Shown here: positions 7,626 through 15,290 of the stretch, piece by piece
Position numbering within the stretch: the stretch's first letter is position 1
How the letters are laid out: every line of letters starts with the position of its first letter
DNA from: Bacillus sp. CECT 9360
Lineage (GTDB): Bacteria; Bacillota; Bacilli; Bacillales; DSM-1321
Reading direction: 5' to 3'
DNA length: 64,000 nt
NCBI RefSeq assembly: GCF_918741275.1
Contig: NZ_CAKKNA010000007.1
Location: 1 to 64,000 of the forward strand
Translations under genes and position numbers: made by a program
Notes under the pieces: generated by a model
Database searches by the model: none
Seen by the model: the letters and a program-made list of their open reading frames with translations, nothing else
Told to the model about the DNA's origin: nothing

Positions 7626-8807
7626 ATGAAAAAATTAAACATAGGTATGATTGGCGGAGGATTTATGGGGAAAGCGCACGCACTTGCGTATGCAGGCATG
7701 CCGATGTTCTTTTGGCCGGCACCAGCGATTCCACATCGCCACACATTAGTCGATGTTAATGATCAATTAGCACAGGATGCAGCAAATAAATTGGGATTTG
7801 AAAACTACTCATCTGATTGGAAAAAAGTAGTCGAAGACCCTAACATCGATATTATCGATATCGTCACTCCAAATGATTCTCATGCTGAAATCGCGATTGC
7901 CGCGGCTAAAGCCGGCAAACACATTATTTCTGAAAAACCGTTGGCAAGAACAGCCGAAGAAGCAAAAACAATGTTGGATGCGGTAAATCAAGCCGGTGTC
8001 AAGCATATGGTCGCTTTCAACTACAGAAGAACGCCTGCAGTTGCCCTTGCTAAAAAGTATATTGAAGAAGGCCGAATCGGTAAAATTCTGAACTTTCGTG
8101 GAACATACTTACAAGACTGGTCTGCAGATCCTAATTCACCTCTATCATGGCGTTTCAAGAAAAAAATTGCCGGTTCTGGAGCATTAGGGGATATCGGAAC
8201 ACATGTAATTGACTTTGCTCGTTACCTTGTCGGTGAAATTTCTGACGTCAATGCTATGGCAAAAACATGGATCCCTGAAAGACCAGTTCAATCGGGCGGT
8301 GCAGATAAATTAGGGACAGTGAAAGCGGAAGCCGATGTTCCGAAAGATGTTGTGGATGTTGACGATGAATTCATGACGATGCTGAAATTTGAAAACGGAG
8401 CCATCGGCAGCATCGAAGCAACACGTAATGCCTGGGGTCGCAATAACTTCCTGACTTTTGAAATTCACGGTGAAAAAGGTTCTTTATATTTCAACTATGA
8501 GCGCCGTGATGAATTGCAAGTTAGCTTCTCTGATGATCCAAGTGATGCAAAAGGTTTTAGAACCGTATACACTGGCCCGGCCCATCCATACGGTGAAGCG
8601 CTATGGCCAATTCCTGCACTTGGAATCGGTTACGGAGAAACAAAAATTATTGAAACCCATGATTTCATCAAATCTATCGTCGAAAATGCAGAAGTTTCCC
8701 CAAACTTCAATGATGGATACCAAATTGCGTTAATAAGTGATGCCATCCTTGAATCCGCCGAAAAAGCTGCATGGGTGAGTCTTGGGCAATCTGGAGAAAA
8801 TCGATAA
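7626..8807 (+). CDS. Gfo/Idh/MocA dehydrogenase, levoglucosan dehydrogenase-like (copy 2)
   Basis: Paralogue of the 4696 gene, 393 residues and alignable without gaps over almost the whole length. The first 38 residues are identical in protein, yet many third codon positions differ, so the duplication is not recent. It keeps the Rossmann motif, the catalytic Lys in SEKPLAR, the NYRRTPA segment and the GDIGTHVID Asp/His pair. Differences gather at the C-terminus and in a surface loop around residues 218-242. It starts at ATG 7626 behind GGAGGACA. A cre-like site upstream and a terminator at 8836 suggest a unit of its own. The two copies may differ in sugar preference or expression. Confidence 0.8.
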   Translation: MKKLNIGMIGGGFMGKAHALAYAGMPMFFWPAPAIPHRHTLVDVNDQLAQDAANKLGFENYSSDWKKVVEDPNIDIIDIVTPNDSHAEIAIAAAKAGKHIISEKPLARTAEEAKTMLDAVNQAGVKHMVAFNYRRTPAVALAKKYIEEGRIGKILNFRGTYLQDWSADPNSPLSWRFKKKIAGSGALGDIGTHVIDFARYLVGEISDVNAMAKTWIPERPVQSGGADKLGTVKAEADVPKDVVDVDDEFMTMLKFENGAIGSIEATRNAWGRNNFLTFEIHGEKGSLYFNYERRDELQVSFSDDPSDAKGFRTVYTGPAHPYGEALWPIPALGIGYGETKIIETHDFIKSIVENAEVSPNFNDGYQIALISDAILESAEKAAWVSLGQSGENR

Positions 8808-8835
8808 GAGTAGATTTTTGTTTTAAACTTTATAG

Positions 8836-8861
8836 AGGCTGCTCATAATGAGTAGCCTTTT
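8836..8861 (+). terminator. Terminator after dehydrogenase copy 2
   Basis: GGCTGCTCAT and ATGAGTAGCC pair with one mismatch, then TTTTCT. Confidence 0.65.
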
Positions 8862-9030
8862 CTAAAAAAGGTTCGTTCATCCGGACTATATTATTGAAGG
8901 AAATCTTTAATGATGGAAACAAAGTATCCATAAAGAATCTGCAATTCGATTTATACATTCTATACCGATTAAAATTAATCTACCCATGACTCGGTTGTAA
9001 AATAGTTACCTGAACAGGAGGAAAACAATT

Positions 9031-10197
9031 TTGGAAAAAATAAAAGTTGGAGTTATCGGGACAGGGTTTATCGGTCCAACTCATATTGAGGCAATTAGAA
9101 GGTTAGGATTTGTGGAAGTAGTTGGACTTGCGGAAAGCAGCCAGGAGTCGGCTGAAAAGAAAGCGGCTGAGCTACGGATTCCGAAAGCGTATGGTGATTA
9201 TCGTGAGATGTTAAAGGATCCTGAGATCCAGGTTGTCCATAACTGCACGCCGAATCATCTTCACTTTTCGATAAATAAAGATATTATTTTAGCCGGCAAG
9301 CATGTAGTATCAGAAAAACCTTTGGCGATGTCAAGTGTGGAATCAGCTGAATTGTTAACGCTTGCAAAAGAACATAAAGTCGTACATGGCGTGAACTTTA
9401 ATTATCGCCAATTCCCAATTATGAAACAATTGGCTGCCATGGTTAAAAATGATCAGTTAGGAAAAGTGAATGTAGTTCACGGTAGCTACTTACAAGATTG
9501 GTTATTGTACGAAACAGACTTTAACTGGCGTTTAGCTCCTGAAGTGGGAGGAAAGTCACGAGCCATTGCTGATATTGGATCTCACTGGTGCGATACCATC
9601 CAATATGTAACCGGTAAACGAATTGTAGAAGTCTTCGCCGATTTGGCAACGGTCATACCGGTAAGAAAAAAACCTAAGCATAATGGTTCGACGTTTGGTA
9701 ACGAAAAAGCGGCAGAGGAAAGCTACGAAGATGTTTCAATCAATACAGAAGATTATGCGTCAGTCCTTGTGCGCTTTGATGACGGGACAAAAGGTGTGTT
9801 CACTGTTTCGCAAGTAAGCGCTGGGAGGAAGAACAGACTTAGCTTTGAAGTGAATGGCAGTCAAGCCTCAGCCTTCTGGAATCAGGAAGAGCCGGCGAAG
9901 CTATGGATCGGGCATCGGGATAAGCCAAATGAGATTCTTCACGCTGATCCAGCATTGTTCTTGCCGGAAGCAAGAGAAGCAATCCATCACCCTGGAGGCC
10001 ATAACGAAGGCTGGCCGGACGCTTTGAAAAATATGATGCTTAATTTCTATACATTCATTCGTGAAGGCAAAGACCCTCTGCATGATCAGGCTAATTTTGC
10101 CACCTTTGAAGACGGACATTTATCCATGTGCATTACCGATGCCGTTCTCGAAAGCCATGTGCAGCAAAGATGGGTGAAAGTGGAGGTATCGAAGTGA
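9031..10197 (+). CDS. Gfo/Idh/MocA oxidoreductase (LgdC-like 3-keto sugar reductase candidate)
   Basis: NAD(P)-dependent oxidoreductase of 388 residues, only distantly similar to the two dehydrogenases upstream. It has the Rossmann motif GVIGTGFIGPTH, the catalytic Lys in VSEKPLAM (K96) and DIGSHWCD (D181, H185). It starts at TTG behind GGAGGAAAA. Its stop overlaps the next gene's start in GTGA, so the two are translationally coupled. In levoglucosan pathways the last step is reduction of 3-keto-glucose by an enzyme of this family, and this gene is the best candidate here. It could equally be a dehydrogenase for another polyol. Confidence 0.75.
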   Translation: MEKIKVGVIGTGFIGPTHIEAIRRLGFVEVVGLAESSQESAEKKAAELRIPKAYGDYREMLKDPEIQVVHNCTPNHLHFSINKDIILAGKHVVSEKPLAMSSVESAELLTLAKEHKVVHGVNFNYRQFPIMKQLAAMVKNDQLGKVNVVHGSYLQDWLLYETDFNWRLAPEVGGKSRAIADIGSHWCDTIQYVTGKRIVEVFADLATVIPVRKKPKHNGSTFGNEKAAEESYEDVSINTEDYASVLVRFDDGTKGVFTVSQVSAGRKNRLSFEVNGSQASAFWNQEEPAKLWIGHRDKPNEILHADPALFLPEAREAIHHPGGHNEGWPDALKNMMLNFYTFIREGKDPLHDQANFATFEDGHLSMCITDAVLESHVQQRWVKVEVSK

Positions 10198-11165
10198 AAC
10201 TAGGGGTATTTACCGCTTTATATCAAAATATTCCGTTTGAAGAAATGCTTGATAAGTTAAAAGTCATGGGAGTTGAGGCTGTTGAACTGGGAACGGGTAA
10301 TTACCCGGGAAACAGCCATTGTAATCCGGATGAGCTATTGGGAAGTCCCGAGAAACTAAAGTCTTTTAAACTGGCAATCGAAAACAGAGGCTTGACCATC
10401 AGCGGTTTAAGTGCCCATGGAAATCCTCTCCATCCGAATAAAAAGATTGCGAATGATGCCCATGAAGTATGGAGAAAAACTGTTTTATTGGCTGAACGTT
10501 TAGAAGTTCCTGTCATTAATGGGTTTTCCGGTGCTCCCGGCGATCACCCAAATGCAAAATATCCAAACTGGGTAACGTGCTCTTGGCCGCCGGAATATTT
10601 GGAAATTCTGGACTGGCAGTGGAACGATGTAGTCATTCCTTACTGGAAAGAAGAAGCCAAATTTGCGGAATCGCATGGTATCAACCAAATTGCCTTTGAA
10701 ATGCATCCCGGATTTGTTGTCTATAACCCGGAAACATTGCTGAAATTAAGAGAACATGCCGGAGAAAGCATTGGAGCGAATTTTGACCCAAGCCATCTGG
10801 TCTGGCAAGGTATCGATCCGGTAGAAGCCATCAAAAAGCTTGGCCGCCAAAATGCAATCTTCCATTTCCATGCAAAGGACACTTATTTAGACGAAGCTAA
10901 CATAAGTGTAAACGGTGTCCTAGATACGAAACACTACAGCAATATTTTAGACCGCTCATGGACGTTCAGATCAGTCGGATATGGACATGACGAAAAAATG
11001 TGGAAGGACATTGTAAGTACTCTGCGTGCTGTCGGATATGATTATGTTGTCTCCATCGAGCATGAGGATATGCTTGCCTCGGTTGATGAGGGGTTAAGTA
11101 AAGCAATCAGTCTACTGAAAGGGATACTCTTCAAAGAGCAATTGACTGAAATGTGGTGGGCATAA
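10194..11165 (+). CDS. Sugar phosphate isomerase/epimerase-fold enzyme (LgdB2-like candidate)
   Basis: TIM-barrel enzyme of 323 residues in the same superfamily as the 6649 product but longer. Likely metal ligands lie in FEMHPG, NFDPSHLVW, FHFHAKDTY and SIEHEDML. The GTG start at 10194 overlaps the previous stop (GTGA) and has TGGAGG 7 bases before it; an earlier in-frame ATG would read through unrelated sequence. Coupling to a Gfo/Idh/MocA oxidoreductase is typical of 3-keto-glycoside lyase, hydratase or hydrolase pairs. Exact chemistry is inferred. Confidence 0.75.
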   Translation: MKLGVFTALYQNIPFEEMLDKLKVMGVEAVELGTGNYPGNSHCNPDELLGSPEKLKSFKLAIENRGLTISGLSAHGNPLHPNKKIANDAHEVWRKTVLLAERLEVPVINGFSGAPGDHPNAKYPNWVTCSWPPEYLEILDWQWNDVVIPYWKEEAKFAESHGINQIAFEMHPGFVVYNPETLLKLREHAGESIGANFDPSHLVWQGIDPVEAIKKLGRQNAIFHFHAKDTYLDEANISVNGVLDTKHYSNILDRSWTFRSVGYGHDEKMWKDIVSTLRAVGYDYVVSIEHEDMLASVDEGLSKAISLLKGILFKEQLTEMWWA

Positions 11166-11286
11166 GACATTTGAAGTTGTCTTAATGCAAGAACCTAGTA
11201 GAAAACTTTAGTGGAGTCCTAGCTGATGTAATATGGATATGTTTCTGACACCATTAAGAACAACATACGATTTTGGGGTGATTATA

Positions 11287-12591
11287 TTGAACACAGTTTT
11301 GGGAAAAGAACGAACAATCGGCGGACTTCCTGCACCATTGATTTGGGGCTATGTCGCTACATTACTATTTATGGTAGGTGACGGTCTTGAGCACGGGTGG
11401 CTGTCCCCCTATCTCATTGAACAGGGGCTGACCGTTCAACAGTCAGCCACACTTTTCACAGCATACGGAGCAGTGCTGGCCATTGCCTCATATTTTTCGG
11501 GAGTTCTTACGGAAGCGTGGGGACCGAGAAAAGTTATGCTAGTAGGTATGGTCACCTGGCTAATCGGTCAAATTCTTTTTATTGAATTTGGTTTAAAAGA
11601 TCTTAATTATGCTGTCATGTTACCGACTTACGCCATTCGCGGGTTTGGGTATCCTTTATTCTGTTATTCATTTTTAGTTTGGGTTACTTATCGAAGCCCT
11701 GAACGTATACTGGCTACTGCAGTAGGTCTGTTTTGGGCTGCATGGAGTGGCGGACTCTATGTTGTAGGAAGTTATTTTCCGGCCTACATGATTCCGAAAA
11801 TCGGGTACATTGGATTAATGTGGAGTGCCATCGTTTGGGTATTAGTCGGGGGAATAGTTGGTATTTTGGTGGTCAAAGACACCCAAATGAGCAAGAGCCC
11901 GAAAGGCAACGCGAAGGATAAGCTCAAGAGTTTATTAAGCGGCTTGACGATAAGTATTGAAAAACCAAAAGTCGCTATCGGCGGGATTGTCCGTATTATC
12001 AACTCGACTGGAATCGGTGCTTTTCCTATCTTTTTTCCTCTTTATTTGTCTTCTGAATACGGATACACCACTGAGGAATGGCTGCAAATCTGGGGGACGA
12101 TGTGGGTGGCAAACATTGCATTCAATCTTGTCATTCCGTACATCAGTGATAGATGGCTGGGCTGGCGCAATACGATCATGTGGATCGGCAGTGTTGGTTG
12201 CGGAGTAATGACATTGGCCATGCTTTATACACCCCAAATCTTCGGTTATAATTACTGGGCGATGATGCTGGTAGGAATTTTCTTTGGAATCGTACTTACA
12301 GGCTACGTACCCCTTACGGCTTTGGTAAGTTCAATGGCGCCAGATCAGAAAGGCTCTGCCATGGCTGTCGTTAATTTTGGAGCAGGATTAGCTTACTTTA
12401 TTGCACCGGCAATCGTTGGAGCTTTCATCGGTAGCCTCGGTGTGGATGGCGTCATGTGGATATTCGCTATTTTGTACTTTATCAGCGCGATATTAATGAT
12501 TTTCATGAAATTACCTAATGAAGAAAATCAGGACGAAAGCATCGCCGAGAAACAACCGGTTAAAGGAAGGAAACTTGCAGAAATTAAATAA
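11287..12591 (+). CDS. MFS sugar/polyol transporter
   Basis: Major facilitator with 12 predicted membrane segments and 434 residues. The opening GGLPAPLIWGYVATLLFMVGD resembles the polyol permease group (ribitol and arabitol porters). The loop with GPRKVML after TM2 is the usual MFS motif A region. I prefer TTG 11287 because GGGGTGAT precedes it; an ATG at 11233 is also in frame but poorly placed. As the last gene of the sugar island it probably imports the substrate by proton symport, which makes the role of the lone ABC-type binding protein unclear. Confidence 0.75.
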   Translation: MNTVLGKERTIGGLPAPLIWGYVATLLFMVGDGLEHGWLSPYLIEQGLTVQQSATLFTAYGAVLAIASYFSGVLTEAWGPRKVMLVGMVTWLIGQILFIEFGLKDLNYAVMLPTYAIRGFGYPLFCYSFLVWVTYRSPERILATAVGLFWAAWSGGLYVVGSYFPAYMIPKIGYIGLMWSAIVWVLVGGIVGILVVKDTQMSKSPKGNAKDKLKSLLSGLTISIEKPKVAIGGIVRIINSTGIGAFPIFFPLYLSSEYGYTTEEWLQIWGTMWVANIAFNLVIPYISDRWLGWRNTIMWIGSVGCGVMTLAMLYTPQIFGYNYWAMMLVGIFFGIVLTGYVPLTALVSSMAPDQKGSAMAVVNFGAGLAYFIAPAIVGAFIGSLGVDGVMWIFAILYFISAILMIFMKLPNEENQDESIAEKQPVKGRKLAEIK

Positions 12592-12611
12592 AATCATGCC
12601 GATTTGTGTTT

Positions 12612-12647
12612 AAAGGCCTTGTAGTAAATTAGCTACAAGGCCTTTAC
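12612..12647. terminator. Bidirectional terminator between the MFS gene and bioB
   Basis: AAAGGCCTTGTAG and CTACAAGGCCTTT form a perfect 13-bp stem flanked by A and T runs. It serves the two converging genes. Confidence 0.8.
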
Positions 12648-12649
12648 AA

Positions 12650-13651
12650 TTAACTTAAAACCGCACCAGCTTCTGCCTTCACAAAATCAACCTCAAACCC
12701 TAAATCCGTAAGCATCCGATGGTCAGCAGTGCTTTCCTGTCCGGCGGTGGTTAAGTAATCACCTACAAATATCGAGTTTGCTGGATATAGGCCGAGCGGT
12801 TGCAGGCTCCGTAGATTCACTTCTCTTCCACCTGAAATTCGAATTTCTTTTGTTTGGTTGATATAACGCATCAGGCACAGAACCTTTAGGCAGTATCTTG
12901 GATTGAGTTCGTCGGTTCCTTCAAGAGGAGTTCCGTCAATGGCGTGCAGAAAATTAACCGGAATTGAGTCGGCATCCAGCGCTTTTAGGCTTCTGGCCAT
13001 ATCAATAACATCTTGCATGGTTTCTCTCATTCCGATAATGACACCGGAACAAGGGGAAATACCGGCTTCTTTAATAAGCTGCACAGTATCTACTCTGTCT
13101 TGGTACGTATGAGAAGTGGTAATCGATTCATGATGGCTTTCTGAGGTATTGATATTATGGTTGTAGCGCTCAACGCCTGCTTCCTTTAACCTTGTTGCTT
13201 GATCAGGCTTAATCAAGCCGAGGCAAGCGCAAATTTTAAGATTATAGTTAGCCTTAATTTCCTCTACAGCCGAAACGACGGTGTCAATTTCCTTATTGCT
13301 TGGTCCTCTTCCACTGGCCACAATGCAATAGGTGCCGACATTGAGATTATGGGCTTGCTCGGCGCCTTTTAAAATCGATTCTTTGTTCATCATTCGGTAC
13401 TTTTCGATGGGGGCTGTTGAGACGCTGGACTGTGAGCAATACCCGCAGTTTTCTGGGCATAGGCCGGATTTTGTATTGATGATCATGTTTAATTTTACTC
13501 TGTTGCCATAGAAGTGCCGGCGAATTGTATAGGCGCCCTGCAACAGTTCCAGCAGTTCGTCATCAGGACTATTCAAGATAGCAAAAGCCTCGTCATCATT
13601 CAGTTCATAGCCATTTAAAACATGGAGTGCGAGCTGTTTCCAATCTCCCAT
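12650..13651 (-). CDS. bioB: Biotin synthase
   Basis: Radical SAM enzyme of 333 residues that inserts sulfur into dethiobiotin, the last step of biotin synthesis. The SAM [4Fe-4S] motif CxxxCxxC is C65, C69, C72 in LCPENCGYCSQSS, followed by the family segments YCIVASGRGP, YNHNINTSE and NFLHAIDGTPLEG. It is preceded by bioY on the same strand with a 20-base gap. No bioA, bioD, bioF or bioI is in the window, so the cell may take up or salvage a precursor, or the other genes lie elsewhere. Confidence 0.95.
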   Translation of the reverse strand: MGDWKQLALHVLNGYELNDDEAFAILNSPDDELLELLQGAYTIRRHFYGNRVKLNMIINTKSGLCPENCGYCSQSSVSTAPIEKYRMMNKESILKGAEQAHNLNVGTYCIVASGRGPSNKEIDTVVSAVEEIKANYNLKICACLGLIKPDQATRLKEAGVERYNHNINTSESHHESITTSHTYQDRVDTVQLIKEAGISPCSGVIIGMRETMQDVIDMARSLKALDADSIPVNFLHAIDGTPLEGTDELNPRYCLKVLCLMRYINQTKEIRISGGREVNLRSLQPLGLYPANSIFVGDYLTTAGQESTADHRMLTDLGFEVDFVKAEAGAVLS

Positions 13652-13671
13652 TTTATTATCTCCCTTCTTAT

Positions 13672-14268
13672 TTAAGCTGCCCGTTTTACATTTCTGAATT
13701 GGCTTTTAGATAGCAATGTCTTTTCTAAGCGGCGCGCCATAAATCCGGCACAAACAGCCAGGATGATGTCTTTTGGCAATGGAGGAATCATCCACATCCA
13801 GGCCAATTTGTATGTAAACCCTTCCGGTGCAGCGGCCCACAAATCATAAGCAAAGTACATCCAATTAGTACCGAATAAATAATTAATGATCATCCCGATT
13901 AAAGAAGCAAACACATATGAAGGCAGGCTATCATTCTTTTCGATGATTTTTCCGACAGCATACGCCGTAAAGATAAACGAAATGATAAAACCAAAAGTCG
14001 GTTTGATAATCATAGAAACACCGCCGCCAAATTGAGCAAAAATCGGAGCTCCAACTAGGCCTACAGCAGCATATACGATCATGGCAATTGCGCCAAGCCT
14101 GCTTCCGAGAATGGCCCCTGCCAAAATGGCAAAAAAGGTTTGCAATGTAATGGGAACCCCGCCTACCACCATAAATGGTGCGAAAGATGTAATGTTAGCA
14201 CCGATAGCCATCAACGCAACAAACATCCCAACTAATGTTAAATCAATTGTTCTTAATTTACTGTTCAT
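13672..14268 (-). CDS. bioY: Biotin ECF transporter substrate-binding subunit BioY
   Basis: Membrane S-component of 198 residues that captures biotin and docks to the shared ECF energising module, which is encoded elsewhere. The family signature is visible (GARLGAIAMIVYAAVGLVG-type segment and the PTFGFIISF region), with six hydrophobic helices. The start is ATG 14268 behind AAGGAG; an upstream in-frame start at 14328 has no site. First gene of bioY-bioB under a BirA operator. Confidence 0.93.
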   Translation of the reverse strand: MNSKLRTIDLTLVGMFVALMAIGANITSFAPFMVVGGVPITLQTFFAILAGAILGSRLGAIAMIVYAAVGLVGAPIFAQFGGGVSMIIKPTFGFIISFIFTAYAVGKIIEKNDSLPSYVFASLIGMIINYLFGTNWMYFAYDLWAAAPEGFTYKLAWMWMIPPLPKDIILAVCAGFMARRLEKTLLSKSQFRNVKRAA

Positions 14269-14322
14269 ATTGAAGCTCCTTTTCAAAGTATTAAATTTAG
14301 AATAATAGAATTCTGAAGTTAG

Positions 14323-14351
14323 TGTCAACTAAAATTTATTCTTAGTTTACA
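14323..14351 (-). promoter_or_regulatory. BirA operator overlapping the bioY promoter
   Basis: TGTCAACTAA, 9 bases, TTAGTTTACA: an inverted repeat of the TGTNAAC-GTTNACA form bound by biotin-charged BirA. On the minus strand the inner part of the operator holds TTGACA, a perfect -35, followed after 18 bases by TATTCT. Binding would block RNA polymerase when biotin is plentiful. Confidence 0.8.
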
Positions 14352-14575
14352 TATATAATGGGTATTTCCTAAAAATAGTAATTTAGTATGAATTTAAAAT
14401 AGGTCTTTGTCATTGTTTTTAAATAGATTCATTGTTAATCCTTGAGTCGTAATTACCCATTGGAGTAAAATGAATTGACCATAATTTTACATTTAACGAG
14501 CGGTTAAGTATGGAAAATCTCCCCCGAATTTGAAGATAGAATACATTGTTTATATTTGATTTAGAGGTGATCATT

Positions 14576-15004
14576 GTGGGTTATTCAGAAGTATTACACT
14601 CCATCCATGCAGCCATATCCAGTCAATCAGCGGATCTTGGTGCGAAAATTGAGAGGTTAAGACGAGCCAAAAATGAGATTGACAATGAACAAAATGTAAG
14701 TCTGGGAGAAATAAAAAAAACACTTCAGCCTGAATTAGGGGACTCCTGGAATGGAACACTGGCGAGAAAATACGATGACGCCCGAGATGAGGCTTTTAGC
14801 GTAATGCAGGAAATCATAAATGATGACTATGAGCGATATAAAGAAAGAATAGAAACAAAGATTAACATGCTGGAAGTGGAGAGAACGGCTATGAGTCTTG
14901 CTAGCGCCATTGCCCATGAAGCAAACGGGCTGCTTTCAAAAGGGGAAGAAGCGGTCGATAGACTGGAAAATACCATAAGTGATTTGAAGAGGCGGGTATT
15001 CTAA
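14576..15004 (+). CDS. YwqH-like LXG-associated helical protein (DUF5082 type)
   Basis: Small, almost entirely alpha-helical protein of 142 residues with a coiled-coil-rich middle and no membrane segment. It opens the toxin operon in the place of B. subtilis YwqH. Such LXG-associated proteins bind the LXG domain and help target the toxin to the type VII secretion system (EssC pathway). I chose GTG 14576, 8 bases after GAGGTGAT, over the TTG at 14546. Its stop TAA shares a base with the next ATG (TAATG), so the pair is coupled. Confidence 0.75.
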   Translation: MGYSEVLHSIHAAISSQSADLGAKIERLRRAKNEIDNEQNVSLGEIKKTLQPELGDSWNGTLARKYDDARDEAFSVMQEIINDDYERYKERIETKINMLEVERTAMSLASAIAHEANGLLSKGEEAVDRLENTISDLKRRVF

Positions 15005-15270
15005 TGGAAACAATCAAACTAAGATACGATACGGTAATGAAGTCCTTGGATCAGGTACAACATGCCCTCGACTCTGTTAATATCCCGGGACCATCCTCAG
15101 GCGCACTGGGACAAAACAAGCTTGAATTCACTGATAAATGGCTGGACCGAGAAGCAAATATTCAAAAAATGGTAAAGCAATATATGGACGTCGTCTACAA
15201 AAACCTCGAAGATACCCGGGCAAATGTGGAGTTGCTGAAGGATCAGGATGAAGCCATGGTAAAAAAATAG
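15004..15270 (+). CDS. YwqI-like LXG-associated helical protein (DUF5344/WXG-like)
   Basis: Helical protein of 88 residues in the position of B. subtilis YwqI. By family it is a second small partner that pairs with the LXG toxin for export. It has no signal peptide. The gene is coupled to the previous one (TAATG) and ends 20 bases before the toxin gene, which has its own ribosome site. Confidence 0.75.
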   Translation: METIKLRYDTVMKSLDQVQHALDSVNIPGPSSGALGQNKLEFTDKWLDREANIQKMVKQYMDVVYKNLEDTRANVELLKDQDEAMVKK

Positions 15271-15290
15271 ATTGAGGGGCATGTGGGTAG

